In this document: piece after piece, positions 1-5,125 of the stretch | Position numbering within the stretch: the stretch's first letter is position 1 | Layout of the letters: each line of letters opens with the position of its first letter | Assembly: GCA_003152975.1 (NCBI GenBank) | Contig: PMBP01000358.1 | Span: 1 to 5,125, forward strand | Origin: Phycisphaerales bacterium | GTDB taxonomy: Bacteria > Planctomycetota > Phycisphaerae > Sedimentisphaerales > Anaerohalosphaeraceae | DNA: 5,125 bases | Direction of reading: 5' to 3' | Program-made: the position numbers and the translations under genes | The notes under the pieces: generated by a model | Seen by the model: only the letters and a program-made list of their open reading frames with translations | Databases searched by the model: none | What the model was told of the DNA's origin: nothing

Positions 1-338
1 TCGTTCGCCTTGAGGTTCGGGTAGTTCTCGACGGTGACGCGGAAGGCCGCCAGGGTCCGGGTCAGGTCGTTATCCAGTTGGACCCGCTGCGATGGCGTGA
101 GCGGCTGGTCGCCACGGGTTCGCAGGGCGGTAAGGTCTTCAAACAGGCCCTTTTCGTGCTGCATATAGCCCTTGACAGTCGAGACGAGATTGGGGATCAG
201 GTCCCAGCGTTTCTTGAGCATGGCGTCGAGCGTGCCGAAGATGTTCTGGACCTGGTTGCGTTTCCCGACCAGGGTGTTGAACATGACGATCAGGGCCAGC
301 GCGACGATTGCCGCAATCACTCCCAAAGCGATGTACAT
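1..338 (-). CDS. lemA: LemA family membrane protein (N-terminal part; continues past the left edge)
   Basis: Reading leftward from an ATG at 338, the frame stays open for 112 codons to the window edge. LemA proteins are usually a little under 200 aa, so slightly more than half is present. Residues about 3-20 form one uninterrupted hydrophobic segment (YIALGVIAAIVALALIVM), the usual N-terminal membrane anchor. It is followed by the family's signature helix region: NTLVGKRNQVQNIFGTLD, then KKRWDLIPNLVSTVKGYM near residues 42-59, and ENYPNLKAN at 104-112. The family forms a helical bundle anchored in the membrane, and its biochemical role is not settled. The start is supported by AAAGGA about 8 nt upstream and by an in-frame stop (TAA, 351-353) just before it. 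It lies 98 nt downstream of the cyclotransferase gene on the same strand. The family assignment is secure; the symbol is used in the family sense only. Confidence 0.93.
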   Translation of the reverse strand, partial: MYIALGVIAAIVALALIVMFNTLVGKRNQVQNIFGTLDAMLKKRWDLIPNLVSTVKGYMQHEKGLFEDLTALRTRGDQPLTPSQRVQLDNDLTRTLAAFRVTVENYPNLKAN

Positions 339-379
339 GACGATGATCCTTTACTGAACAGGTTCTTGTTGTCCTTCAT
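317..379 (-). CDS. possible 20-codon leader ORF overlapping the lemA start
   Basis: A short frame begins at an ATG at 379 and encodes MKDNKNLFSKGSSSCTSLWE before a TGA at 317-319. It is in a different frame from lemA and overlaps the first 22 nt of that gene. A GAGG (390-393) lies 10 nt upstream of its ATG. If translated, it could couple or attenuate lemA translation. No composition or family signal supports it, and ORFs of this size occur by chance, so it is recorded only as a possibility. Confidence 0.15.
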   Translation of the reverse strand: MKDNKNLFSKGSSSCTSLWE

Positions 380-385
380 GATTAC

Positions 386-412
386 TTGACCTCGGGTTCT
401 GCGACAGGTCAA
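386..412. repeat. inverted repeat between the cyclotransferase gene and lemA
   Basis: TTGACCT (386-392) and AGGTCAA (406-412) are perfect 7-bp inverted arms separated by 13 nt. On the transcribed (minus) strand the first arm contains TTGACC, which resembles a -35 box. No good -10 follows at 16-18 nt: at 17 nt there is only TCAAGT. No T-run follows the hairpin, so it is not a standard terminator. It could be an operator or an mRNA processing hairpin between the two genes. The repeat is seen directly; any function is a guess. Confidence 0.4.
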
Positions 413-436
413 CCCCTTGCCGGAGATCCCTGGTTA

Positions 437-1261
437 CTATGGACGCTTTGGAGGGGGATTTGTGACCAGTTCGATTTCGAATAGGGTCGGCCAGAGCTTT
501 CCGGTGACAAGCAACCGTCCGGTTTTCGGATTCCGGGCGATACCGTTGAGGACATCGACGGGCTTGTCGGTAGCGATCGAATCGAGCAGGCCGGTCAGGT
601 CGATCCATGCGACAACGGCGCCGGTATCGGGATCGATCTGGGCGATCCGGTCGGATTGCCAGAGGTTGGCCAGGATACGGCCATCGACGAACTCCAACTC
701 GTTGAGTTGGGTGACGGGCCGGCCGGCGGCGGTCACCTTGATCTGGCTGGTGACCGCGAAGGTCTGCGGATCGAGGAAATAGAGCGTATCGGTGCCGTCG
801 CTGAGGATCAGTTCGCGGCCGTTGTGGGTCAGGCCCCAGCCCTCGGTGGGATACTGAAAGGTCTTCAGCAGGGCGAAGGATTCCTTGTCGTACACGAAAC
901 CGATGTCGGATTTCCAGGTCAACTGGATCAGTCGGTTTTCGAATATGGTAATTCCCTCACCAAAATATTTAGATTCGAGCGTGCGGGACTGGAGGACCTG
1001 GCCTGAGGAGGGGGCGATCTTGAAGATGCCGGAGTTTCCGTACTCGCCGGTGCCTTCGTAGAGGAATCCGCCGTCAAAGACCAGCCCCTGCGTCCAGAAG
1101 GACGGATTGTGAGGAATCTGCCGTACGACGCGGTAACCGTAAACGGGGATGTGGTCGGCCGGGGATGCGGGCTGTTTGCGGCACGATAGGACAGCCGCTG
1201 CTCCAAAGAGCAGGCCGACCGAGGCAATAATGCGTATGTAGTGAGCCGACGAATGGTTCAT
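437..1261 (-). CDS. glutaminyl-peptide cyclotransferase, plant/bacterial beta-propeller type, probable lipoprotein
   Basis: This 274-aa protein matches the glutamine cyclotransferase family (EC 2.3.2.5), which converts N-terminal glutamine of peptides to pyroglutamate with release of ammonia. Motifs in order: NPSFWTQGLVF (52-62), LYEGTGEYGNS (67-77), FGEGIT (100-105), LTWK (114-117), GFVYD (121-125), GWGLT (141-145), LILSDGT (151-157), QLNELEF (185-191), ANLWQSDRIAQIDPDTG (198-214), VLNGIARNP (237-245) and VTGKLWPTLFEIE (252-264). The papaya enzyme's active-site residues, as I recall them (E69, W83, W110, N155, W169, K225), match E102, W116, W142, N187, W201 and K255 with almost the same spacing, so it is probably active. 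Residues 10-26 are hydrophobic and end in VLSC (Cys27), a slightly off-consensus lipobox, suggesting a lipoprotein acting in the periplasm or at the surface. ATG at 1261 is preferred; an in-frame TTG two codons upstream is the alternative. Neither has a strong Shine-Dalgarno sequence. Confidence 0.93.
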   Translation of the reverse strand: MNHSSAHYIRIIASVGLLFGAAAVLSCRKQPASPADHIPVYGYRVVRQIPHNPSFWTQGLVFDGGFLYEGTGEYGNSGIFKIAPSSGQVLQSRTLESKYFGEGITIFENRLIQLTWKSDIGFVYDKESFALLKTFQYPTEGWGLTHNGRELILSDGTDTLYFLDPQTFAVTSQIKVTAAGRPVTQLNELEFVDGRILANLWQSDRIAQIDPDTGAVVAWIDLTGLLDSIATDKPVDVLNGIARNPKTGRLLVTGKLWPTLFEIELVTNPPPKRP

Positions 1262-1291
1262 GGACAATCCATAACCGCTTTTGATTTCCGC

Positions 1292-1320
1292 ATCGAACCG
1301 ATTTCGATACCGAATGGCAA
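1292..1320 (-). promoter_or_regulatory. weak candidate promoter with a small dyad, upstream of the cyclotransferase gene
   Basis: On the minus strand TTGCCA (1315-1320) and TTCGAT (1292-1297) are separated by 17 nt, about 30 nt before the ATG. The -35 is acceptable, but the -10 matches TATAAT at only three of six positions. ATCGAA (1292-1297) and TTCGAT (1303-1308) form a 6-bp inverted repeat with a 5-nt spacer that overlaps the -10. A promoter is expected somewhere in this gap because a strong terminator precedes it, but this exact placement is uncertain. Confidence 0.25.
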
Positions 1321-1348
1321 TACCCTATGAATACCGGGGTCCTGTGTC

Positions 1349-1387
1349 AAAAGAAAAAGCCCGCCGGGGGCGTATCCGGCGGGCTTT
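1349..1387 (-). terminator. rho-independent terminator of the EF-G-like gene
   Basis: AAAGCCCGCCGG (1356-1367) and CCGGCGGGCTTT (1376-1387) form a perfect 12-bp, very GC-rich stem with an 8-nt loop. On the minus strand the stem is followed by TTTTTCTTTT (1358 down to 1349, overlapping the base of the stem). It lies 18 nt past the TAG of the EF-G-like gene and about 90 nt before the cyclotransferase ATG, so it should separate the two transcripts. The T-run side shows that it acts on minus-strand transcription. Confidence 0.93.
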
Positions 1388-1405
1388 AGTGGGTCGTCGA
1401 GAATG

Positions 1406-3442
1406 CTATTCTTTTTCGACCTCCTTGTGTTTGGCATATTGGGCCACGATCTGCTGCTGGACATTCGGCGGGACCGCCTCATAATGGCTCAGTTCCATCG
1501 AATAGCTGCCCTGGCCGCCGGTAACGCTTTTAAGCTGGCTGTTGTACTGGGAGATTTCCGACAGGGGCACCTTGGCCTTGATGACCATCATGCCGCCGGG
1601 GAGCATATCCTGTCCGCTGATGCGGCCGCGGCGCGAGGCCATGTCGCCGGTGATGTCGCCCATGTTTTCGGCCGGAACGGTGATCTCGATGTTGACAATC
1701 GGCTCCAGCAGGGCGGGCTTGGCCTTCATGACGGCGTCGACGAATGCGCCCTTGCCGGCGGCACGGAAGGCGACTTCCTTGGAATCCACCGGGTGGTGCT
1801 TGCCGTCATAGACGGATACCTTGACATCCTGCAGAGGGAAACCGGCCACGACGCCGGATTCCATGACATCCTTGACGCCCTTGAGGACCGCCGGCTCGTA
1901 CTGGCCCGGGATCGAGGCGCCGAAGATATCCCACGAATAATCCAGCGGCGGGTCGGAATCGCGCGGGGCCGGCTCGACACGGAGATACACCTCGCCGAAC
2001 TGGCCGGAGCCGCCGGTCTGTTTCTTGTGGCGGTAGTGACCGTCGGCTTTGGCGGTGATGGTTTCGCGGTAGGGGATCTTGGGCTGTTTGGTGGTGACGG
2101 ACATCTTGAAGCGGTTTTCCATCTTCGAGAGCATCACCCGCAAATGCAGATCGCCGAGACCATAGATGACCAGTTCTTTGGTCTGCGAATCCCGACTTAC
2201 CTGAAAGCAAATATCTTCTTCGCACAGCTTTTCGAGGGCCGTTCCAAGCTTGGTCTCGTCACCGCGGGCCGCCGGTTCCAGGGCCAGGGCGAACATGGGC
2301 TTGGGGGCTGGAGGCATGGCAAACTTGCCGGCGAACTGGCCGTCGTGAATGAGATCGCCGACTTTCAGATCGTCCATCTTGGGCAGGGTGGCCCACTCGC
2401 CGGCGGAGGCCTCGTCGATTTCCTTGATTTCGCTGCCCTGCATCATCAACGGGTGGCCCGGACGGATGGCCTTCTTTTCATCGTTGACTCGCAATTGCGT
2501 GCCCGAATTCAGCTTGCCACTGAATATGCGGATCGAGGTGTATTTCATGTTCGTGCGGGGATCCAGGCCCACACGGAAGACCAGTCCGGCCAGCGGTCCG
2601 TTGGGATCGGCCTTGACGGGGGTTTCCGTGTCGCCGTCTTTCAGGATGGCGGGCTTGGCTTGGACCGGAGAGGGAACGCCGGAAATAATGACCTCCAGGA
2701 GTTCCTTGACGCCGATTTCCTTGCGGGCGTTGGTGAACAGGATCGGGATGATCGTACCGGCCATGAGGGCTTTGGAGAAGACCTCGGCGATTTTCTCGGG
2801 GCCGATTTTCTCGCCGCCCAGATACGCCTCCATCATGGCATCGTCGGCCTCGATGACGCTTTCGACCAGTTCGGTGTGGGCCTGAGCGACATCCATCACC
2901 GGCGAGGAGCCGGTGGCGTTGGCGATACAGTCGATAATGGAGTTGCGATCCGCCGACGGCAGGTTGGCACAGCGGCACCGAGTCCCGAAGGATTCCTGGA
3001 TACTGGTCACCAAGTCGGCCAGTTCGGCCGTTTCATTGTCGATCTTATTGATGACGATGATCCGCGGCATGCCGATCTGGGTGGCCACCGAGAACATCTT
3101 GCGGGTGTTGACTTCGATGCCGGAGGTGGCGCTGATGACGACGACAGCGGCCTCGGCGGCGGGGATGGACTGCAGGGCGGCGCCCATGAAATCCGGATAC
3201 CCGGGCGTGTCGAGGATCTGGAGGTTCTTGCCTTTGTACTGAGCATGGGTCAGGGCCGAATGGATCGAATGGCTCCGGTGCTTTTCTTCCTCGTCGAAGT
3301 CACTGACGGTGTTCTTGTCTTCGATCGACCCCAGGCGGTTGATCGCCCCGGCGGTATGCAGGATGGATTCGATCAGCGAGGTCTTTCCAGCCCCGCCATG
3401 CCCGAGAAATACCACATTTCGTAAATCGTTCACATTCGCCAC
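1406..3442 (-). CDS. EF-G-like translational GTPase (EF-G2-type paralogue)
   Basis: This 678-aa protein has all five EF-G domains. The G domain is at about 8-260, with G1 GHGGAGKT (14-21), a switch I region KHRSHSIHSA (54-63), G3 DTPGYPDF (78-85), G4 NKID (132-135) and G5 TNA (237-239). Domain II spans about 283-370 and domain III about 382-455. Domain IV (about 456-575) has QTGGSGQFG (475-483) and a tip loop GKHHPVDS (547-554). Domain V (about 576-665) has ENMGDITGDMASRRG (592-606). Canonical EF-G drives tRNA/mRNA translocation on the ribosome using GTP. Here Ser59 stands where EF-G has the switch I Thr, and Tyr82 replaces the catalytic His of DTPGH. Both changes resemble the EF-G2 branch (for example the Thermus EF-G2), so housekeeping fusA is unlikely. 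The GTG start is supported by GGGAGG 8 nt upstream and by the conserved N-terminus. The gene appears monocistronic, with its own promoter and terminator. Its cellular role is not known. Confidence 0.94.
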   Translation of the reverse strand: MANVNDLRNVVFLGHGGAGKTSLIESILHTAGAINRLGSIEDKNTVSDFDEEEKHRSHSIHSALTHAQYKGKNLQILDTPGYPDFMGAALQSIPAAEAAVVVISATSGIEVNTRKMFSVATQIGMPRIIVINKIDNETAELADLVTSIQESFGTRCRCANLPSADRNSIIDCIANATGSSPVMDVAQAHTELVESVIEADDAMMEAYLGGEKIGPEKIAEVFSKALMAGTIIPILFTNARKEIGVKELLEVIISGVPSPVQAKPAILKDGDTETPVKADPNGPLAGLVFRVGLDPRTNMKYTSIRIFSGKLNSGTQLRVNDEKKAIRPGHPLMMQGSEIKEIDEASAGEWATLPKMDDLKVGDLIHDGQFAGKFAMPPAPKPMFALALEPAARGDETKLGTALEKLCEEDICFQVSRDSQTKELVIYGLGDLHLRVMLSKMENRFKMSVTTKQPKIPYRETITAKADGHYRHKKQTGGSGQFGEVYLRVEPAPRDSDPPLDYSWDIFGASIPGQYEPAVLKGVKDVMESGVVAGFPLQDVKVSVYDGKHHPVDSKEVAFRAAGKGAFVDAVMKAKPALLEPIVNIEITVPAENMGDITGDMASRRGRISGQDMLPGGMMVIKAKVPLSEISQYNSQLKSVTGGQGSYSMELSHYEAVPPNVQQQIVAQYAKHKEVEKE

Positions 3443-3457
3443 TCTAACGGCCTCCCA
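3443..3457 (-). promoter_or_regulatory. ribosome binding site that fixes the GTG start of the EF-G-like gene
   Basis: On the minus strand GGGAGG is followed by CCGTTAGA (8 nt) and then GTG at 3442. The frame stays open well upstream into the divergent promoter region. This strong, well-spaced site, and the fact that EF-G homology begins a few codons later (DLRNVVFLGHGGAGKT), select the GTG over upstream candidates. Confidence 0.85.
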
Positions 3458-3501
3458 AACAATCTGAATTTCGATTCCGCCACGATTCAGGTAAAACTTC
3501 C

Positions 3502-3530
3502 ATTTTATCTTGTTTGAGGCGATCCGGCAA
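3502..3530 (-). promoter_or_regulatory. sigma70-type promoter of the EF-G-like gene
   Basis: On the minus strand TTGCCG (3525-3530) and TAAAAT (3502-3507) are separated by exactly 17 nt, with 4/6 and 5/6 matches to the consensus hexamers. The expected start point is near 3495, giving a leader of about 53 nt before the GTG at 3442. The DNA just upstream of the -35 (3535-3553) is A/T-rich for this window and contains a dyad, so it could act as an UP-like or operator element. Confidence 0.7.
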
Positions 3531-3536
3531 GCGGAA

Positions 3537-3557
3537 AATTTGGACAAATTCGTTTGT
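3537..3557. repeat. overlapping dyads upstream of the EF-G-like promoter (possible operator)
   Basis: AATTTG-GA-CAAATT (3537-3550) is a perfect 6-bp dyad with a 2-nt centre. It overlaps a second dyad, ACAAA-TTCG-TTTGT (3544-3557). The pair starts 7 nt upstream of the minus-strand -35 box and lies between the two divergent promoters. The position suits a transcription-factor site, but no known operator was recognised. Confidence 0.4.
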
Positions 3558-3566
3558 GTCATGTCC

Positions 3567-3590
3567 CTCCCGGACCGGTTTCGGCGGGAG
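3567..3590. repeat. interrupted GC-rich stem-loop between the divergent promoters
   Basis: CTCCCG (3567-3572) pairs with CGGGAG (3585-3590). Inside, CCG (3575-3577) pairs with CGG (3582-3584) around a GTTT loop, leaving a 2-nt GA bulge. It ends 18 nt before the plus-strand -35 box. There is no T-run on either side, so it is not a typical terminator. It may be a regulatory dyad or simply a chance GC-rich fold. Confidence 0.35.
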
Positions 3591-3608
3591 CAAAAGTTGT
3601 GAAATACC

Positions 3609-3638
3609 TTGACAGGAGGGGGGCTGGGGCAGTATTCT
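3609..3638 (+). promoter_or_regulatory. sigma70-type promoter of the exported-protein gene
   Basis: TTGACA (3609-3614) is a perfect -35 box. TATTCT (3633-3638), matching 4/6, follows after an 18-nt G-rich spacer. The predicted start near 3645 leaves a leader of about 44 nt before the ATG at 3689. It points away from the EF-G-like promoter, and the two -35 boxes are about 78 nt apart. Confidence 0.75.
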
Positions 3639-3688
3639 GCGTGTGTTTTCTTTCCAACGAACCGGGATTGAATAAGGATCGCAGCGAC

Positions 3689-5005
3689 ATGCGCATAAAC
3701 AAGATGACGGCGGGATGGATCATGGCGGCCTGTTTGGGGATCGTGCCCTGGGCGGGGGCTGCCTTGGATACGGCGCCGATTTCGGCCGTTTTTCAGAAGA
3801 CCAGCAATGGCAAAACGGCCCCGGCCGGGGCGGACGCCGATGCGGTCACGCAATTCATCACGACGGCATGCGAACAGATTCTCTTCGCGGAAAAGCCGGC
3901 TGATGCGATCGATGCCCGGGTGCAGTTGTTGGCCTTCCGAGGTCAGGATCAATATGCCCAGGCGTACGGGAGCGTTCTTCGTGGGCGGTTGGAGGCGGCA
4001 ATCAAAGAGGCCTCGTCTTTCCCCGATGCGGCCAAAAAGGCGACCGCTCTTCGGAACTTCACGATTCTGATTGCTCAGATGGAAACCCTGGACCTGGCCA
4101 AGCTGAGCGTGGGTTTACTGGGCGAACCGGATATGGTGATCCGATATTACGCGGTCAAGGCCCTGACCTGCGAGAAGGTCAGTAGCCAGCTTGCGGCGGC
4201 TGCGACAGCGGATGCCGCAGTCCGCAAGCAGATACTGGATGTCCTCACCCAGACGGCGTCGAAGGAAAATCAGCCGGTGATTTTGGGTATGCTCGCCCGG
4301 CATGCCGTAGGGTCCAAGGGGGCCGAGGGTCGCGAACTGATCCTGGCCGCGATCGATACCCGCATGAAGGCCTATGCTGCGTGGAAGGTGACGCAGGAGT
4401 CGGTGGACTTGGAGTTGCTAACGGCCTTGGTTGACAAACTGTCCGCCTCGGTCGCCCCGGAGGACAGGGCCGTGTTGGCCGGACGATTCGCCCAGTATTT
4501 TTCGTTCGTGATCCAGCGGTACGCCAAGGGTCAGGATATTCTGTCGGCATCGGCCAAGCAGGCAATGATCTCAACGATTGTCGGGACGGAGGAGTTTCTG
4601 TTGTCGGGTCCGACGCTGCTGAACCGCAAGGCAACCGACCTGCGTTCGGCGATCCAGAAGAACAACATGGAAGCCCTGATGAAGGCCCACGATACCCTGC
4701 TGGGTTCGGCCACGGGCGCCGGGGAACTGATTGGTAAAATCAAGTATGCTTACGAAGGCAACGCCACAGCCCCCAAGGCCCTGACGCCGCCGCCGACGAT
4801 TTCAAAGGTGATGGATACGGCCCCCAAGGCCACCGGGGATTCGGCCACCCCGGAACCGACCGACGCTACCGAACCGGCCGATGCCACGGAACCGACACCA
4901 GGGCCGGCTGACAAGCCGCAGCCAAAACCAGCTGTTCCGGCTACGCCAAAACCCGGACCTGAACCCAAGCCCAAACCCGCCCCTGCCGCACCGGCCCCTA
5001 AATAG
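3689..5005 (+). CDS. exported protein of unknown function with helical HEAT-like core and Pro-rich tail
   Basis: I do not recognise this 438-aa protein. The N-terminus (Met-Arg-Ile-Asn-Lys, then a hydrophobic stretch to about residue 20) ends in WAGAALD, a plausible signal peptidase I site near residue 24 or 25. Cys15 lies inside the hydrophobic part (IMAAC), so a lipoprotein reading is possible but less likely. Residues about 45-355 are Ala/Leu-rich and predicted helical by eye. The stretch IRYYAVKALTCEKV (151-164) and the following helices look like HEAT or armadillo-type repeats, but no clear repeat register could be set. Two Cys (61 and 161) remain after cleavage. From about residue 360 the chain is disordered and rich in Pro, Ala, Thr and Lys. 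ATG at 3689 is chosen because it gives the signal peptide directly; AAGGA lies 10 nt upstream. The frame is open further upstream, but that stretch covers the promoter. A scaffold or adaptor role in the periplasm is only a guess. Confidence 0.8.
   Translation: MRINKMTAGWIMAACLGIVPWAGAALDTAPISAVFQKTSNGKTAPAGADADAVTQFITTACEQILFAEKPADAIDARVQLLAFRGQDQYAQAYGSVLRGRLEAAIKEASSFPDAAKKATALRNFTILIAQMETLDLAKLSVGLLGEPDMVIRYYAVKALTCEKVSSQLAAAATADAAVRKQILDVLTQTASKENQPVILGMLARHAVGSKGAEGRELILAAIDTRMKAYAAWKVTQESVDLELLTALVDKLSASVAPEDRAVLAGRFAQYFSFVIQRYAKGQDILSASAKQAMISTIVGTEEFLLSGPTLLNRKATDLRSAIQKNNMEALMKAHDTLLGSATGAGELIGKIKYAYEGNATAPKALTPPPTISKVMDTAPKATGDSATPEPTDATEPADATEPTPGPADKPQPKPAVPATPKPGPEPKPKPAPAAPAPK
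4850..5002 (+). repeat. low-complexity, repeat-bearing tail of the exported protein
   Basis: This DNA encodes residues 388-438. It starts with near-repeats around EPTDAT, EPADAT and EPTPGP (389-406), then runs through Pro-Lys and Pro-Ala units such as KPQPKPAVPATPKPGPEPK (409-427) and PKPAPAAPAPK (428-438). The tail is acidic first and basic at the end. Such tails can span the cell wall or periplasm, or act as flexible linkers, and they vary in length by slippage. The opposite strand is open here and reads Gly/Ala-rich, a by-product of the CCN-rich codons. Confidence 0.7.
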
Positions 5006-5096
5006 GCCATTCGGGCTCGATACGGGAACATTCCCTCGGCCAAGAGCCGAAAGAGTGCCTTTTCTGCGCCTATAGTACCCCGATTGCATGAATCCC
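5006..5096. other. intergenic stretch with no gene
   Basis: No coding signal was seen after the TAG of the exported protein. The stretch holds two minor inverted repeats: GGGAA-CA-TTCCC (5024-5035) and TCGGC-CAAGA-GCCGA (5036-5050). The second is followed after about 9 nt by CTTTTCT (5059-5065), so it could be a poor terminator. TATAGT (5071-5076) resembles a -10 box, but no fitting -35 lies upstream. Confidence 0.4.
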
Positions 5097-5118
5097 ATGA
5101 ACGCCAAACGGCGTTCAT
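5097..5118. repeat. strong hairpin at the right edge
   Basis: ATGAACGCC (5097-5105) and GGCGTTCAT (5110-5118) form a perfect 9-bp stem with a 4-nt AAAC loop. No T-run follows on either strand within the window, so it is not a standard terminator as far as can be seen. It could end the plus-strand transcript, be an operator of the next gene, or be a dispersed repeat. Confidence 0.6.
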
Positions 5119-5125
5119 ACGCCTG

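Noticed and set aside
1258..1482. A 74-codon minus-strand frame ending in an ATGA-type overlap with the cyclotransferase start
   Set aside because: It begins inside the EF-G-like gene, crosses the strong terminator, and has no family match, so the overlap is most likely a coincidence.
1403..3424. A 673-codon open frame on the plus strand
   Set aside because: It lies wholly antisense to the EF-G-like gene, whose protein matches a known family along its whole length. The antisense product is rich in Gly, Asp and His with no recognisable domain, as expected from the complement of GC-rich codons.
3554..3688. Upstream extension of the exported-protein frame
   Set aside because: It would place the TTGACA/TATTCT promoter inside the coding region and bury the signal peptide. 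The ATG at 3689 puts the signal peptide at the N-terminus.
3443..3952. N-terminal extension of the EF-G-like frame by about 170 codons
   Set aside because: The frame is open upstream, but this part covers both divergent promoters and the start of the oppositely oriented gene, has no EF-G homology, and the GTG at 3442 has a strong ribosome binding site.
5048..5076. Possible promoter with TATAGT as -10
   Set aside because: No -35-like hexamer lies 16-18 nt upstream, and no gene start is visible before the window ends.
4750..5118. A 122-codon minus-strand frame with a Gly/Ala-rich product
   Set aside because: It is the complement of the Pro/Ala/Lys-rich tail of the exported protein; the glycine runs follow from CCN codons read backwards.
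1..5125. CRISPR arrays, insertion sequences, tRNA or rRNA genes, toxin-antitoxin or defence genes
   Set aside because: No regularly spaced repeats, transposase-like proteins, cloverleaf sequences or defence-type domains were seen on either strand.

Overview
The window looks like ordinary chromosomal DNA from a GC-rich Gram-negative-type bacterium. It has a lipoprotein-like export signal, a signal peptide with an Ala-X-Ala-type cleavage site, sigma70-like promoters and purine-rich ribosome binding sites. The secreted protein with a Pro/Ala/Lys-rich tail beside an EF-G2-like GTPase would fit a planctomycete (Phycisphaerae-like) or a related environmental lineage. That placement is a weak inference, because no rRNA or other marker is present.

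From left to right: (1) bases 1-338, minus strand, the N-terminal 112 codons of a LemA-family membrane protein cut by the window edge; (2) 437-1261, minus strand, a glutaminyl-peptide cyclotransferase of the plant/bacterial beta-propeller type, probably a lipoprotein; (3) 1349-1387, a clear rho-independent terminator for the next gene; (4) 1406-3442, minus strand, an EF-G-like translational GTPase of the divergent EF-G2 kind, starting at GTG; (5) 3443-3688, a divergent control region with a promoter facing each way and two dyad elements between them; (6) 3689-5005, plus strand, an unrecognised exported protein of 438 aa with a helical, HEAT-like core and a Pro-rich tail; (7) 5006-5125, non-coding DNA ending in a strong hairpin.

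The EF-G-like gene is a self-contained unit with its own promoter, Shine-Dalgarno sequence and terminator. It does not lie in a str-type ribosomal operon, which fits an accessory paralogue. The cyclotransferase and lemA genes run in the same direction with a 98-nt gap, so they may be co-transcribed or separately controlled. No mobile element, CRISPR array, tRNA or rRNA was seen. I found no convincing evidence of a new multi-gene system. The points most worth a second look are the changed GTPase residues of the EF-G paralogue, the unassigned exported protein, and the dyads in the divergent promoter region.
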